DNA from: Pseudomonas sp. DY-1
Lineage (GTDB): Bacteria > Pseudomonadota > Gammaproteobacteria > Pseudomonadales > Pseudomonadaceae
Length of the DNA: 64,000 nt
Assembly: GCF_003626975.1 (NCBI RefSeq)
Contig: NZ_CP032616.1
Location: 496,001-560,000 of the forward strand
Direction: 5' to 3'
Shown: in pieces, positions 1 to 9,695 of the stretch
Layout of the letters: the number at the start of each line of letters is the position of its first letter
How positions within the stretch are numbered: the stretch's first letter is position 1
Made by a program: the position numbers and the translations under genes
Notes under the pieces: model-generated
The model's input: the letters and a program-made list of their open reading frames with translations, nothing else
Database searches by the model: none
What the model was told of the DNA's origin: nothing

Positions 1-158
1 AGGTCCAGTTGCCCCGCCAGCGCATGATGACCAGCCGCTGCGTGGCGTGCAGGTGGGAATCGGACCTTGGTTCGGGGCTTCCGTTCGTCGGTTGCCGCGG
101 GCTGCCCCGGGGCGGCAGGGGTGGTAGAATCTGCGCCCCGTTTCCTGAGGTAGTTGCC

Positions 159-1073
159 GTGTCTGAATCCCGCCTGCGCACCCTGCGTGACTACATCCGC
201 TGGGCTGTCAGCCGTTTCCATGCTGAGAACCTGTTCTTCGGTCACGGCACCGACAACGCCTGGGATGAGGCTCGTCAACTCGTACTTGGCGCTCTGCACC
301 TACCTTACGAGATTTCCGACAGCTACCTGGACTGCCGCCTGGAAGACGACGAATGCGCGCGCCTGCGTGAACTGCTGCGTCGGCGTATCGAAGAGCGCGT
401 GCCGGTGGCCTACCTGCTCGGTGAAGCCTGGTTCTGTGGCATGCCCTTCGTGGTCGACGAGCGAGTTCTGGTACCGCGTTCCCCCATCGCTGAACTGATC
501 CAGCAGCATTTCGCTCCCTGGTTGCCCCAGGATCCGGCACGTGTGCTCGATCTCTGCACCGGCTCGGGTTGCATCGGCATAGCCTGCGCCCATGCCTTCC
601 CCGCGGCCGAGGTGGTGCTGGGCGATCTTTCTTTCGACGCGCTGGAAGTGGCCAACCTGAACATCGAGCGCCACAGCCTGGAAGACAGGGTCTACACCGT
701 GCAGGGCGATGGCTTCGACGGGCTGCCGGGGCAGCGCTTCGACCTGATCGTTTCCAATCCGCCTTACGTTGATGCCGAGGACTTCGCCGACATGCCGGCC
801 GAATATCAGCATGAGCCCGAACTGGGCCTGGCTTGCGGCAACGACGGCCTGGACCTGGTGCGGCGCATGCTGGCCGAAGCCGCCGATCACCTGACCGAGA
901 AAGGCCTGCTTATCGTGGAAGTGGGTAACAGCCAGGTGCACGTCGAAGAGCTGTATCCGGAGGTGGATTTCCTCTGGCTGGACTTCGAGCACGGTGGTCA
1001 CGGGGTATTCATGCTCAGCGCCAACCAGTGCCGGGAGCACCAGGCGCTATTCCGTGCGCGCTTGAATCCCTGA
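159..1073 (+). CDS. prmB: 50S ribosomal protein L3 glutamine methyltransferase
   Basis: PrmB uses S-adenosylmethionine to methylate a glutamine of ribosomal protein L3 in the cytoplasm. The 304-residue protein has the SAM-binding glycine motif [10 protein letters not shown] (about 131-140) and the catalytic NPPY motif (200-203) of the HemK/PrmC group. The reading frame is open from base 9, but the GTG at 159 is preferred because GAGG lies 8 bases upstream and homologues begin near the sequence [23 protein letters not shown] box at 124-129 may be its -10 element. The family call is firm. The choice of PrmB over PrmC rests on the N-terminal domain and on gene order, since aroC follows closely as in other pseudomonads. 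Confidence 0.93.
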   Translation: MSESRLRTLRDYIRWAVSRFHAENLFFGHGTDNAWDEARQLVLGALHLPYEISDSYLDCRLEDDECARLRELLRRRIEERVPVAYLLGEAWFCGMPFVVDERVLVPRSPIAELIQQHFAPWLPQDPARVLDLCTGSGCIGIACAHAFPAAEVVLGDLSFDALEVANLNIERHSLEDRVYTVQGDGFDGLPGQRFDLIVSNPPYVDAEDFADMPAEYQHEPELGLACGNDGLDLVRRMLAEAADHLTEKGLLIVEVGNSQVHVEELYPEVDFLWLDFEHGGHGVFMLSANQCREHQALFRARLNP

Positions 1074-1082
1074 CTCTGGGGG

Positions 1083-1862
1083 TCAGTGGGTGGTGATCCA
1101 GATCAGCAGGCCGGCCTGGAACACGGCAAAGACCACCAGGCATGCGATGGTAAAACGCAGTCCGCCGTCTTCTCGCTTGTAGACGGCGATGCGCTCTTCC
1201 AGTTTGCGAATCTCCACTTCCTGCCGATGCAGGTTCTGGTCGGCTTGTTCGAGCATGGCAGCGGCTTCCTGCAGCCCCACCAGCTGGACTTTCTCGCGGT
1301 GCCAGTCACCGTGCAGCTCACTGACCCGCCCGGCGCCGTAGCTCGCTTTCAGTTGCAAGTTGTCCTGGTACTCGATCCCGAAGCCTTGGGCCTTGAGCAC
1401 GTGGTCGCGGCGCAAGCGGGCTTCGTTGTCCAGGGCGTCCTTGGCCGGCAGGGCGCCACCTTCGACTCGATAGTGCGCCCAGTGTTGCTTGGCCCAGGCA
1501 ATGCCTTGGGCCAGGAGAAAGCGCCCCAGGCCACGGTTCTGCGGCTCCAGGTTCAAACCGTTGTCCGGTCCGAAACGAACCTCCTTGCTGCGGTGATCCA
1601 CCCAGACTTCCAGAAGATTCTGCTCCTTGCGCACTTTCTGCCCGGGAAGCCCGACGCTCAGGCGCAGCACGCTCTGTTCCTTGCTGTGGCGTTCCACGCG
1701 CCCGAGTTCGACGAATCGCAGCGGGCGTGACCCGGTGTGTCGGTCGATGGGCAGGGGCGCGAGACGCAGCAGGTCGAAGTGTTCGGCCGCCAGCTCGGAC
1801 CACGGATGGGGCTGGGGTTCGGCTTCTTCAGCGCTCTGCTGTTCGGCTGTGCTTTCGGTCAT
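1083..1862 (-). CDS. conserved hypothetical protein with coiled coil and C-terminal membrane anchor
   Basis: I do not recognise a named family. The 259-residue protein has an acidic N-terminus, a mixed globular part, a predicted coiled coil at about 195-230 (repeated Glu, Leu, Gln and Arg), and one hydrophobic segment at about 236-256 right at the end. It looks like a tail-anchored inner-membrane protein with most of its mass in the cytoplasm. It is convergent with prmB, leaving only 9 bases between them. It starts at an ATG preceded by GGTACCTCCC read on the minus strand. A gene of this kind sits next to prmB in other pseudomonads. The function is unknown. Confidence 0.75.
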   Translation of the reverse strand: MTESTAEQQSAEEAEPQPHPWSELAAEHFDLLRLAPLPIDRHTGSRPLRFVELGRVERHSKEQSVLRLSVGLPGQKVRKEQNLLEVWVDHRSKEVRFGPDNGLNLEPQNRGLGRFLLAQGIAWAKQHWAHYRVEGGALPAKDALDNEARLRRDHVLKAQGFGIEYQDNLQLKASYGAGRVSELHGDWHREKVQLVGLQEAAAMLEQADQNLHRQEVEIRKLEERIAVYKREDGGLRFTIACLVVFAVFQAGLLIWITTH

Positions 1863-1967
1863 CGGGAGGTACCTTGTAAGGGCCGGTGACGATGAATCTG
1901 GTACGTGGGTACATATTCTGTGCGCAACTGCCCTTGCCAGGCGAGATTTCCTACAGAACCTTCCGCC

Positions 1968-2948
1968 TTATCGACTGATCTTCGAGTTTCTGGAGTCGAA
2001 CTGCTCCTGAATGAATGCGAGGATGCGTTCGCCCAGCTCTCGCGCCAGGGGCAGGTTCGGGTTGCCGTAGGACGCCAGTTGCTGATCCATCTCCATGGGG
2101 ACTATGCGCAGCATGTGGTTCATGCCCTCGATGATGGCTAGCTCGGCGTCAGGTCGTGCGGCCTTGAGCTGCTCAGCGTCGTTCACGCTGACCTGGATGT
2201 CGTGGCTGCCCTGCAGGATCAGCGCCGGCATCCGCAGTCGACCGAAGGCCTCGGACGGGTCCTGGCGGAACAGGGAAATCAGGTAGGGCTGCACGCTGGG
2301 GCGGAACAGTACCTCCAGCGACTGCGGCACCTCGGCCACTTGCTGGCCAGCGCGCAAGCTGGCCAGCAGGGCTTCGCTCTGATGCAGTAGGGGCGGCGGC
2401 AGACGGCTTTGCAGCTGGTCGCGCAGCAACTGGTCGATGGGGCGGGCGCTGCCAGCAATGCTGACAAGCGCGTCGGCGCCTGCACCCTCCGCTGCGAGAC
2501 TGGCAATCAGTGCGCCTTCGCTGTGGCCGATGAGGATGAGTTGCGAGAAGTGCGGGTTCCGCTTCAGGCGCTGGCCCCAAGCCGCCGCATCCTGGGCGTA
2601 GAGCTCGATGCTGAGCTGGCGTTCATCGATGCCGGCATCCTGGCTGCCGGCGATGCCACGCTTGTCGTAGCGCACGCTGGCAATGCCATTGCGTGCCAGC
2701 AATTGAGCGAGTTTCTTCAGGCTGTCGTTGCGTCCGCCGAGCGGATTGTTGCCGTCGCGATCCGTGGGGCCGGAGCCGGCGATGATTAACGCCACCGGCA
2801 CGGGGCGATCGATCTTCGGGCGAAGCAGGGTGCCGCGCAGTATGCCGCTACCGGTGTCCAGTTCGATGGGGCGTTGCAGCACGCTCTGGGGCGCGGCCTG
2901 GGCCAGGCTGGCGAGGAGGGGGAGGAGAAGCAGTAAGAATCGCAGCAT
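1968..2948 (-). CDS. exported alpha/beta hydrolase
   Basis: The 326-residue protein begins with a clear signal peptide (MLRFLLLLLPLLASLAQA, cleavage near residue 18), so it probably acts in the periplasm. The serine-hydrolase fold is seen in the nucleophile elbow GHSEG (Ser143), an acid in GSHD (Asp250) and a histidine in GMNHML (His278). The oxyanion region is AGSGPTDRDGN (57-67). This pattern fits the YhhT/estD-like esterase family, whose natural substrates are mostly unknown. It diverges from aroC with about 130 bases between the start codons. Confidence 0.85.
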   Translation of the reverse strand: MLRFLLLLLPLLASLAQAAPQSVLQRPIELDTGSGILRGTLLRPKIDRPVPVALIIAGSGPTDRDGNNPLGGRNDSLKKLAQLLARNGIASVRYDKRGIAGSQDAGIDERQLSIELYAQDAAAWGQRLKRNPHFSQLILIGHSEGALIASLAAEGAGADALVSIAGSARPIDQLLRDQLQSRLPPPLLHQSEALLASLRAGQQVAEVPQSLEVLFRPSVQPYLISLFRQDPSEAFGRLRMPALILQGSHDIQVSVNDAEQLKAARPDAELAIIEGMNHMLRIVPMEMDQQLASYGNPNLPLARELGERILAFIQEQFDSRNSKISR

Positions 2949-3081
2949 TTAGGCGGAGTCGGTTGTCGATTTGGCGGGTTGGACGCGATTGGCGGCGCAA
3001 GGTTCGAGGGGTGAACTGGCCGGACGCCGCGGGTATACTGCTCGACCTTCGATCGAGGCCCATTTCTGCGGAGCACTGTGC

Positions 3082-4173
3082 ATGTCCGGCAACACCTACG
3101 GCAAGCTGTTCACCGTCACCACCGCTGGCGAAAGCCATGGTCCGGCGCTGGTCGCCATAGTCGACGGCTGCCCGCCGGGGCTGGAACTGTCCCTCGAGGA
3201 CCTGCAACGTGACCTCGACCGCCGCAAGCCGGGTACCAGCCGCCATACCACCCAGCGCCAGGAAGCCGACGAGGTGGAAATCCTCTCCGGCGTGTTCGAA
3301 GGCAAGACCACCGGTTGCGCTATTGGCCTGCTGATCCGCAATACCGATCAGAAGTCCAAGGACTATTCGGCGATCAAGGACCTGTTCCGCCCGGCCCATG
3401 CCGACTACACCTACCACCACAAATATGGCATCCGCGACTACCGTGGCGGCGGCCGCTCCTCGGCACGGGAAACCGCCATGCGCGTCGCCGCTGGTGCCAT
3501 CGCCAAGAAGTTCCTGGCCACCCAGGGCATCACCGTGCGCGGCTACATGAGTCAGCTCGGCCCGGTCGAGATTCCCTTCAAGACCTGGGACTCGGTGGAG
3601 CAGAACGCCTTCTTCAGTCCTGACCCGGACAAGGTGCCTGAGCTGGAGGCCTACATGGACCAGCTGCGCCGCGACCAGGATTCCGTGGGAGCGAAGATCA
3701 CCGTGGTCGCCGAGGGCGTGCCGCCGGGGTTGGGCGAGCCGATCTTCGACCGCCTGGACGCTGAACTGGCCCATGCGCTGATGAGCATCAACGCGGTGAA
3801 AGGCGTGGAAATCGGTGCCGGTTTCGACAGCGTGTCGCAGCGCGGCACCGAGCACCGCGACGAGCTGACCCCGGAAGGTTTCCTCAGCAACAATGCCGGC
3901 GGCATCCTCGGCGGTATTTCCTCCGGCCAGCCGATCGTCGCCAACCTGGCGCTCAAGCCGACGTCCAGCATCACGACCCCCGGCCGCTCGATCGACATCC
4001 ATGGCAATCCGGTGGACGTGATCACCAAGGGCCGTCATGACCCTTGCGTGGGCATTCGTGCCACTCCGATCGCCGAAGCCATGATGGCCATCGTGCTAAT
4101 GGACCACCTGCTGCGCCATCGCGCGCAGAACGCCGACGTGCGGGTGGAAACCCCGGTGCTCGGCCAGCTGTGA
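3082..4173 (+). CDS. aroC: chorismate synthase
   Basis: AroC removes phosphate from 5-enolpyruvylshikimate-3-phosphate to give chorismate, the last common step to the aromatic amino acids, using reduced FMN. The 363-residue length is the normal bacterial one. The N-terminal [21 protein letters not shown] and the internal [10 protein letters not shown] motif are signatures of the family. The frame is open further upstream, but homologues start at this ATG (MSGNTYG). Its TGA overlaps the GTG start of the transporter that follows, so the two are probably translationally coupled. Confidence 0.97.
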   Translation: MSGNTYGKLFTVTTAGESHGPALVAIVDGCPPGLELSLEDLQRDLDRRKPGTSRHTTQRQEADEVEILSGVFEGKTTGCAIGLLIRNTDQKSKDYSAIKDLFRPAHADYTYHHKYGIRDYRGGGRSSARETAMRVAAGAIAKKFLATQGITVRGYMSQLGPVEIPFKTWDSVEQNAFFSPDPDKVPELEAYMDQLRRDQDSVGAKITVVAEGVPPGLGEPIFDRLDAELAHALMSINAVKGVEIGAGFDSVSQRGTEHRDELTPEGFLSNNAGGILGGISSGQPIVANLALKPTSSITTPGRSIDIHGNPVDVITKGRHDPCVGIRATPIAEAMMAIVLMDHLLRHRAQNADVRVETPVLGQL

Positions 4174-5330
4174 CGGGCGGCGCGAACGCGCTGCCCTATT
4201 GGCGGCTGTCCAGCTTCTATCTCTTCTATTTTTCCCTGCTGGGCGCCACGGCGCCCTTCCTCGGCCTGTACTTCGCGCACCTGGGTTTTTCCAGTGAGCG
4301 CATCGGCGAGCTGCTGGCCATCCCCATGCTGATGCGCTGCGTGGCGCCCAATCTCTGGGGCTGGCTGGGCGACCGCAGTGGCCGACGCCTGGACATCGTG
4401 CGCTTCGGCGCGTTCTGCACGCTGGTGACCTTCTCGCTGATCTTCGTCAGTCACAGCTATGCCTGGCTGGCATTGATCATGGCTCTGCACGCCTTCTTCT
4501 GGCACGCAGTGCTGCCGCAGTTCGAGGTTATTACCCTGGCGCACCTCCGGGAGCAGGCTGCGCGTTACAGCCAGGTGCGGTTGTGGGGCTCCATCGGCTT
4601 CATTCTCACGGTGATCGGCCTGGGGGCGTTGTTCGAGCTGTTCAGCCTGGACCTGTATCCCTGGGCGCTGGTTGTCATCATGGGTGGAATCGTCCTCAGC
4701 AGCTTTTGGGTACCCAATGCGGTCCCCCAGGCGCGGCCAGATGCGCCGGGGCAGGGCGGTTTCCTCGCCCAGCTGCGTCAGCCGGGCGTATTGGCCTTCT
4801 ATTCCTGCGTGGGGCTGATGCAGCTGTCCCACGGCCCCTATTACAGCTTCCAGACGATCTATCTGGAGTCGCTCGGCTACTCGCGCAGCCTGATCGGTCA
4901 GCTCTGGGCCCTGGGGGTCGTGGCTGAGGTACTGCTTTTCATGGTGATGGCGCGGATCCTGGCGCGTTACTCCGTGCGTGTGGTGCTACTGGCCAGTGTC
5001 CTGATCGCCGCCCTGCGCTGGTTGCTGATCGGCAACTTCGCCGACCAACTGCCGGTGCTGCTGTTCGCCCAGCTGTTGCATGCCGCCACTTTCGGCAGCT
5101 TTCATGCAGCCGCCATCCATTTCGTGCAACGTCGTTTCGGTCCGCGCCAGCAGGGCCAGAGCCAGGCGCTCTACGCTGCACTTGCCGGTACTGGCGGAGC
5201 GCTGGGGGCGCTTTACTCGGGCTACAGCTGGAGCAGCCTGGGGCCAGTCTGGACATACGCCATCGCCAGTCTCGCGGCGCTTGCCGCAGCCGTTATCATT
5301 GCCACCCAATTGCAAGAGGAGCGGGCATGA
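4170..5330 (+). CDS. MFS transporter, HcaT-like (MFS_1_like)
   Basis: The 386-residue membrane protein has about 12 hydrophobic segments and the loop GDRSGRR between helices 2 and 3 typical of the major facilitator superfamily. The start [19 protein letters not shown] resembles the HcaT/LacY-like subgroup. The GTG at 4170 overlaps the aroC stop (GTGA), and its own stop overlaps the mtnB start (ATGA), which puts it in one unit with both. The substrate is unknown. The tight link to mtnB makes a methionine-salvage compound such as methylthioribose or methylthioadenosine a guess only. Confidence 0.85.
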   Translation: MTGGANALPYWRLSSFYLFYFSLLGATAPFLGLYFAHLGFSSERIGELLAIPMLMRCVAPNLWGWLGDRSGRRLDIVRFGAFCTLVTFSLIFVSHSYAWLALIMALHAFFWHAVLPQFEVITLAHLREQAARYSQVRLWGSIGFILTVIGLGALFELFSLDLYPWALVVIMGGIVLSSFWVPNAVPQARPDAPGQGGFLAQLRQPGVLAFYSCVGLMQLSHGPYYSFQTIYLESLGYSRSLIGQLWALGVVAEVLLFMVMARILARYSVRVVLLASVLIAALRWLLIGNFADQLPVLLFAQLLHAATFGSFHAAAIHFVQRRFGPRQQGQSQALYAALAGTGGALGALYSGYSWSSLGPVWTYAIASLAALAAAVIIATQLQEERA

Positions 5331-5941
5331 ATCGCCAACAACTCGCCCAGGAAATCATCGACGCCGGCCGCTTCCTTTACGGTCGTGGATGGTCACCGGC
5401 CACCAGCAGCAACTACTCGGCAAGACTGTCCGCCACCGAGGCGCTGTTGACCGTCTCTGGCAAGCACAAGGGCGAGCTCGGCCCGGATGATGTGCTGGCC
5501 ACCGATATGGATGGCAAAAGCCTGGAGCCGGGCAAGAAGCCGTCGGCGGAAACCCTGCTGCACACCCAGCTCTACCGCTGGAAGCCGGAAATCGGTGCGG
5601 TGCTGCACACACACTCGGTGAATGCCACCGTACTGTCGCGTCTGACCCTGGCTGATTCGCTGGTATTCGCCGACTACGAGCTGCAGAAGGCCTTCAGTGG
5701 CATCAGCACCCATGAGTCCCAGGTGCTGGTGCCGATCTTCGACAACGACCAGGACATCGCTCGCCTGGCCACCAAGGTGCAACCGTGGCTGGACGAGCAC
5801 CCGGACTGCGTCGGTTATCTGATCCGTGGTCACGGCCTCTATACTTGGGGGTCGCGCATGAGCGACGCCCTGCGCCAGATCGAAGCATTCGAATTCCTCT
5901 TCGAGTGCGAGCTGAAGACGCTCTCGATCACCCGGCGCTGA
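5327..5941 (+). CDS. mtnB: methylthioribulose-1-phosphate dehydratase
   Basis: MtnB dehydrates 5-methylthioribulose 1-phosphate in the methionine salvage pathway. The 204-residue protein belongs to the zinc-dependent class II aldolase fold: the zinc ligands are visible in HTHSVNATVL (about 90-99) and in GHGLYTWG (about 165-172). It starts within the last codon of the transporter gene (ATGA overlap). It is followed by mtnD (87 bases) and mtnC, so three consecutive salvage steps are encoded together. mtnA, for the preceding isomerase, is not in this window. Confidence 0.95.
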   Translation: MNRQQLAQEIIDAGRFLYGRGWSPATSSNYSARLSATEALLTVSGKHKGELGPDDVLATDMDGKSLEPGKKPSAETLLHTQLYRWKPEIGAVLHTHSVNATVLSRLTLADSLVFADYELQKAFSGISTHESQVLVPIFDNDQDIARLATKVQPWLDEHPDCVGYLIRGHGLYTWGSRMSDALRQIEAFEFLFECELKTLSITRR

Positions 5942-6028
5942 AGCTTCCTTCACACGAAGATGCCTGACTGACAACGGTGCCGACCGACCCGCCAGAGAGC
6001 CGGGAGGACGCCCGCAAGGAGTACCCAG

Positions 6029-6574
6029 ATGAGCAGCCTGACCGTTTACCACGAATCCAGCCCCGACCTGCCGAACAAGGTCCTGACCCACCTGGATGAC
6101 ATCGCCTCCACTCTCGCGTCCGTCGGTGTGCGCTTCGAGCGCTGGGAGGCGTCCGCCCCCATCGCCCCGGGTGCCAGCCAGGAGGAGGTGATCGCGGCCT
6201 ATCGCCCGCAGATCGACCGGTTGATGCAAGAGCAGGGCTACGTGACTGTCGACGTCGTCAGCTTGACCCGCGACCACCCGCAGAAAGACGAACTGCGTGC
6301 CAAGTTCCTCGACGAGCATCGCCATGGCGAAGACGAAGTGCGTTTCTTCGTCGCCGGACGCGGCCTGTTCACCCTGCACATCGACGACTATGTCTATGCC
6401 GTGCTCTGCGAGAAGAATGACCTGATCTCCGTGCCAGCGGGCACTCGCCACTGGTTCGACATGGGCGAGCATCCGCATTTCGTCGCTATCCGCCTGTTCA
6501 ACAACCCGGAAGGCTGGGTCGCCAAGTTCACCGGCGATGAGATCGCCAAGCGCTTCCCGCAGCTGGAAGACTGA
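6029..6574 (+). CDS. mtnD: acireductone dioxygenase
   Basis: This metal-dependent cupin oxidises 1,2-dihydroxy-5-methylthiopent-1-en-3-one to the keto acid precursor of methionine (with Fe) or to an off-pathway product (with Ni). The 181-residue protein has the metal ligands in HRHGEDE and in GTRHWFD, in the order His, His, Glu, His. It is preceded by an AAGGAG ribosome site. In the pathway it acts after MtnC, whose gene lies just downstream beyond a repetitive palindrome. Confidence 0.96.
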   Translation: MSSLTVYHESSPDLPNKVLTHLDDIASTLASVGVRFERWEASAPIAPGASQEEVIAAYRPQIDRLMQEQGYVTVDVVSLTRDHPQKDELRAKFLDEHRHGEDEVRFFVAGRGLFTLHIDDYVYAVLCEKNDLISVPAGTRHWFDMGEHPHFVAIRLFNNPEGWVAKFTGDEIAKRFPQLED

Positions 6575-6584
6575 TCCCGGCCTC

Positions 6585-6642
6585 TGTAGGAACGAACTTG
6601 CTCGCGACGCTTTGTGATTTCGCCAGCAAGTTGGTTCCTACG
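6585..6642. repeat. REP-like palindrome between mtnD and mtnC
   Basis: Two arms, TGTAGGAACGAACTTGCTCG and CGCCAGCAAGTTGGTTCCTA, form an imperfect inverted repeat. The TGTAGGAgCGAgCTTGCTCGCGA type is the common Pseudomonas REP family. Related copies are at 19545-19614 and 63858-63885. It lies inside the mtn unit and could act as a processing or partial stop site. Confidence 0.75.
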
Positions 6643-6672
6643 ACGGCAACATCCGATTCACCTGGAGTCCCC

Positions 6673-7356
6673 ATGTCCATCAAGGCCATTCTCACTGATA
6701 TCGAAGGTACTACCAGCGCGGTGAGCTTCGTTTATGACGTGCTGTTTCCCTTCGCTGCCAGCCATCTGCCGGAATTCGTCCTGACCCATGCCGATGAACC
6801 GGCGGTGGCGCAGCAGGTCGAGGCCGTACGCCTGGAAAGCGGTGAAGCCGGGGCCAGCCTGGGGCGAGTCGTGGAAATTCTCCTCGGCTGGATTGCCGAG
6901 GATCGCAAAGTCACGCCGCTCAAGGCGCTACAGGGCATGGTCTGGGAGCAGGGTTATCGCGCCGGCCAGCTCAAGGGACATGTCTACCCGGATGCGGTGG
7001 AAGCGCTGGCCCGCTGGAAACAGCAAGGCTATGCGCTTTACGTCTATTCCTCCGGTTCCATCCAGGCCCAGAAACTGATTTTCGGCTGCTCCGAAGCGGG
7101 TGACCTGACCCCTCATTTCTCCGGCTACTTCGATACGACCTCCGGACCCAAGCGCGAGGCAGCGTCCTATGAGCGCATCGCTGAGTCCATCGGGCTGCCT
7201 GGCGAGGAGATCCTCTTCCTCTCCGATGTGGTTCAGGAATTGGATGCCGCGCGCGAGGCCGGTATGCAGACCATCGGCCTGGCGCGCGACGGCGGTGTGC
7301 TGGAGGGACACGAAACCGTGGCGAGTTTCGCGGTGATCGATCTGGCGCGTTTCTGA
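6673..7356 (+). CDS. mtnC: enolase-phosphatase E1 (2,3-diketo-5-methylthiopentyl-1-phosphate enolase/phosphatase)
   Basis: MtnC enolises and then dephosphorylates 2,3-diketo-5-methylthiopentyl 1-phosphate, making the substrate of MtnD. The 227-residue protein is a HAD-superfamily phosphatase. The first motif is [10 protein letters not shown] with the nucleophile aspartate, motif II is YSSGS, and motif III is [12 protein letters not shown]. The ATG at 6673 is chosen over upstream in-frame codons because those lie in the REP palindrome and homologues start at [11 protein letters not shown]. It is the last gene of the mtnBDC group. Confidence 0.95.
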   Translation: MSIKAILTDIEGTTSAVSFVYDVLFPFAASHLPEFVLTHADEPAVAQQVEAVRLESGEAGASLGRVVEILLGWIAEDRKVTPLKALQGMVWEQGYRAGQLKGHVYPDAVEALARWKQQGYALYVYSSGSIQAQKLIFGCSEAGDLTPHFSGYFDTTSGPKREAASYERIAESIGLPGEEILFLSDVVQELDAAREAGMQTIGLARDGGVLEGHETVASFAVIDLARF

Positions 7357-7415
7357 CACTGACTGAAATCGTCTGACAGAGCGCGAGGAAGGCTTCTGCC
7401 GGCCGATCTATCCTT

Positions 7416-7448
7416 GGGGGGACTGCATCCACCTGGGAGCGTCCCCCC
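7416..7448 (+). other. GC-rich hairpin downstream of mtnC
   Basis: GGGGGGAC (7416-7423) pairs with GTCCCCCC (7441-7448). There is no T-run, so it is not a standard intrinsic terminator. It may protect the mtnC message end or be incidental. Confidence 0.4.
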
Positions 7449-7540
7449 ATGGGTTCCTGCCTTTGCATCGTTACGGCTAGCCCCGTCCCGGGCCTGTACA
7501 GGGCAACCCGCGGCCGGACGTTGCAACCGGCGGCCCGGCA

Positions 7541-8098
7541 ATGACCCGCCTACTCGTCCTGATGATGATTGCGCTGCTGGCATTGCCGGCGGCAGCCGAC
7601 CAGAAGTCGGCCTGGCAGGCGCTCCGCGAGGGCAAGGCCTTTCTCCTGCTGCGCCACACGACCGCCCCCGGTACCGGTGACCCGGAAGGCTTTCGGCTGG
7701 GGGATTGCAGTACCCAGCGCAACCTCAGTGACAAGGGGCGCCAGGAAGCGCGGCGCTGGGGCAAGCTCCTGGTGCGTCGTAAGGTCGAGCAACCGCGCCT
7801 CTATACCAGCACCTGGTGCCGTGCCCAGGACACCGCGCAGGAGATGGGGTTGGGGGCCGTCGAGACCCTGCCGGCACTGGATTCCTTCTTCAGTGACCCG
7901 GACAGCCAGGCCGCGCAAACGGTGGAGATGCGCAAGGCCATCGAAAAGGTGCCCAAGGACCGGCCGGTGGTGATGGTCAGTCATCAGGTGAACATCAAGG
8001 CACTGACCGGGGTTGAGCCGAAGAGCGGGGAAGGGCTGATCATCGAGCTGCCGCTGGCCGATCCGCCCAAGGTATTGGCGCGTGTCCGCCAGCCCTGA
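7541..8098 (+). CDS. exported histidine phosphatase family protein
   Basis: The 185-residue protein has a signal peptide (MTRLLVLMMIALLALPAAA) and a phosphoglycerate-mutase-like core. The catalytic motif reads LLLRHTTAPG (His39), with RHT in place of the usual RHG. A later histidine lies in VVMVSHQVN (about 143-151). An arginine follows in YTSTWCRAQDTA. These residues fit a small periplasmic phosphatase of the branch often annotated as lipopolysaccharide core heptose phosphatase (Ais-like). The substrate is not known. No good ribosome site is visible before the ATG. Confidence 0.8.
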   Translation: MTRLLVLMMIALLALPAAADQKSAWQALREGKAFLLLRHTTAPGTGDPEGFRLGDCSTQRNLSDKGRQEARRWGKLLVRRKVEQPRLYTSTWCRAQDTAQEMGLGAVETLPALDSFFSDPDSQAAQTVEMRKAIEKVPKDRPVVMVSHQVNIKALTGVEPKSGEGLIIELPLADPPKVLARVRQP

Positions 8099-8124
8099 GA
8101 TCGGACCGAAACCCAGTCTCTGGG

Positions 8125-8631
8125 CTAGATCAGCAGCAATTGGTCCTGTTCAGGCTGCAGCTTCACACCTTCAAGCTTCAGTAGCAGCGCCTTGCGCGGC
8201 AGGCCGCCGGCGTACCCGGTCAGGCTGCCGTCGCGGCCGATTACCCGATGGCAGGGAATGATGATGGAAATGGGGTTGGCGCCGTTGGCCGTACCTACAG
8301 CCCGCACTGCTTTGGGATTGCCGATGCGTTCCGCCAGCTCGCTGTAGCAGGTGGTGTGACCGTAGGGAATCTGCAGGAGCGCCTGCCAGACCCGCTGCTG
8401 GAAAGGCGTACCCCGTGGCGCGAGAAGCAGGTCGAAGCGCTTCAGGCGGCCGCCGAAGTAGCGGTCGAGTTGACGGCAAGGGTCATCCAGCCGTCGGCCG
8501 GCAGCTTCCCAGCGTTCGTCCGGGTAGCCGCGTCCCTCGTTGTCCATGTAGAGCATCTGCAGGCCGGACTCGTCGCCCGCCAGCAGCAGTGGGCCGGTGG
8601 GGCTTTCGTGGTAGCGGAAGTACATTTTCAT
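8125..8631 (-). CDS. ogt: methylated-DNA--protein-cysteine methyltransferase
   Basis: This suicide repair protein transfers the alkyl group from O6-alkylguanine or O4-alkylthymine to its own cysteine. The 168-residue protein has the acceptor motif IIIPCHRVIG with Cys127 and the helix that precedes it (GTANGANP). The ATG at 8631 is preceded by GAGGAGCA and overlaps the stop of the upstream glycosylase gene (ATGA), so alkA and ogt form one alkylation-repair unit. Confidence 0.95.
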   Translation of the reverse strand: MKMYFRYHESPTGPLLLAGDESGLQMLYMDNEGRGYPDERWEAAGRRLDDPCRQLDRYFGGRLKRFDLLLAPRGTPFQQRVWQALLQIPYGHTTCYSELAERIGNPKAVRAVGTANGANPISIIIPCHRVIGRDGSLTGYAGGLPRKALLLKLEGVKLQPEQDQLLLI

Positions 8632-9536
8632 TGCTCCTCGGCGTAGCTCTGCCAGAGATAGACGGCTGCGTAGGCCCGCCAGGGGCGCCACTGTTCAGCG
8701 CGTCTGGCCAGTTCCTTCGCGCTGATGCCGCCAGGGCCCCAGAGCGGCGACTTGAGCAGGCCCAGGTCGGCGGTGGGGAAGGCGTCTGGCTGGCCAAAGG
8801 CGCGCAGGGCGATGTACTCGGCCGTCCAGCGACCGATGCCGGGCAGGGCGCAAAGGCGTTCGACCAGGGCTTCGACGCCGGCGGCCAGGCTCAGTTCCAG
8901 GCTGCCGTCGGCCACCGCAAAGGCGAAGCGGCGCAATGTGTCGACGCGTTTGCCGGGCATGCCGATGCCGGGCAGCGGATCGTCGGCGATGGCTTGTGCA
9001 GAAGGGAAGAGCCGCTGCGGCCCGTCGAGTTCGGCATCCGCCAACGGCTCGCCAAGACGCTCCACCAGGCGTCCGGCAATGGTCACCGCTGCCTTCACGG
9101 TGACTTGCTGGCCGATGATGGTGCGCACGCCCTGCTCGAATGGGTCGAAGGCGACAGGCAGGCGCAGGCCCGGATAACGAGCCAGCAGTCCCTGTAGCAG
9201 AGGATCGCGGCCCAGGTGATGAGCGATGGCCGCCGGATCGCTGTCCAGGTCGAACATCTGGCGGATGCGCGGCGCCACTTGGGGGGCAAGGTCTCGGGCC
9301 GATGGGCTCAGCTCCAGTTCCAGGGCGCCGGGCAGCGGGCGCAAGCGAAACCAGCCGCTGCGCTCGCCCAGTCGGAAGCTGCGGCAGTAACTGTCGGCGG
9401 TCAGATGCTCGATACCAGGCAGCCGCCGCAGGGCGAAATGTTGCTGGAACTGCTTCCAGCTCCAGGGCTCGAAATAGTCAAGGCGCATGGACTTGGTGGG
9501 CTCGTGGGAATCGGAAAAGGGAGCGTTAGCGGTCAT
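8628..9536 (-). CDS. alkA: DNA-3-methyladenine glycosylase II
   Basis: AlkA cuts 3-methyladenine and other alkylated bases from DNA. The 302-residue protein has the N-terminal AlkA domain, the helix-hairpin-helix LPGIGRWTAEYIALR (231-245) and the catalytic aspartate in PTADLG (Asp257). The frame is open to 9626. The ATG at 9536 (MTANAPFSD) is chosen as a compromise, and the later ATG at 9488 (MRLDYFEPW) matches the E. coli N-terminus better. Neither has a strong ribosome site. It is followed by ogt with a 4-base overlap. Confidence 0.92.
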   Translation of the reverse strand: MTANAPFSDSHEPTKSMRLDYFEPWSWKQFQQHFALRRLPGIEHLTADSYCRSFRLGERSGWFRLRPLPGALELELSPSARDLAPQVAPRIRQMFDLDSDPAAIAHHLGRDPLLQGLLARYPGLRLPVAFDPFEQGVRTIIGQQVTVKAAVTIAGRLVERLGEPLADAELDGPQRLFPSAQAIADDPLPGIGMPGKRVDTLRRFAFAVADGSLELSLAAGVEALVERLCALPGIGRWTAEYIALRAFGQPDAFPTADLGLLKSPLWGPGGISAKELARRAEQWRPWRAYAAVYLWQSYAEEQ

Positions 9537-9695
9537 GGTGCGACGATATTCTCTTGGCGCTGCGCCGTCTCTGCAAAACTGACTTTCAAATTCCCCAGTC
9601 GCGGTTCGACCTGACATCGAAGCCACAGTAGAATGCGCGCCTTTTCATGGGGCGGTGGCACCGTCCGCTAATACAGCCAGCAGGGGAAACAACCC

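Noticed and set aside
1..158. Possible 5' part of a gene on the minus strand (an open stretch reading to the window edge)
   Set aside because: Only about 60 bases are open and no start with ribosome site or known motif could be seen.
300..1040. 246-codon open frame on the minus strand within prmB
   Set aside because: It is the antisense of a conserved gene in GC-rich DNA and has no ribosome site or family match.
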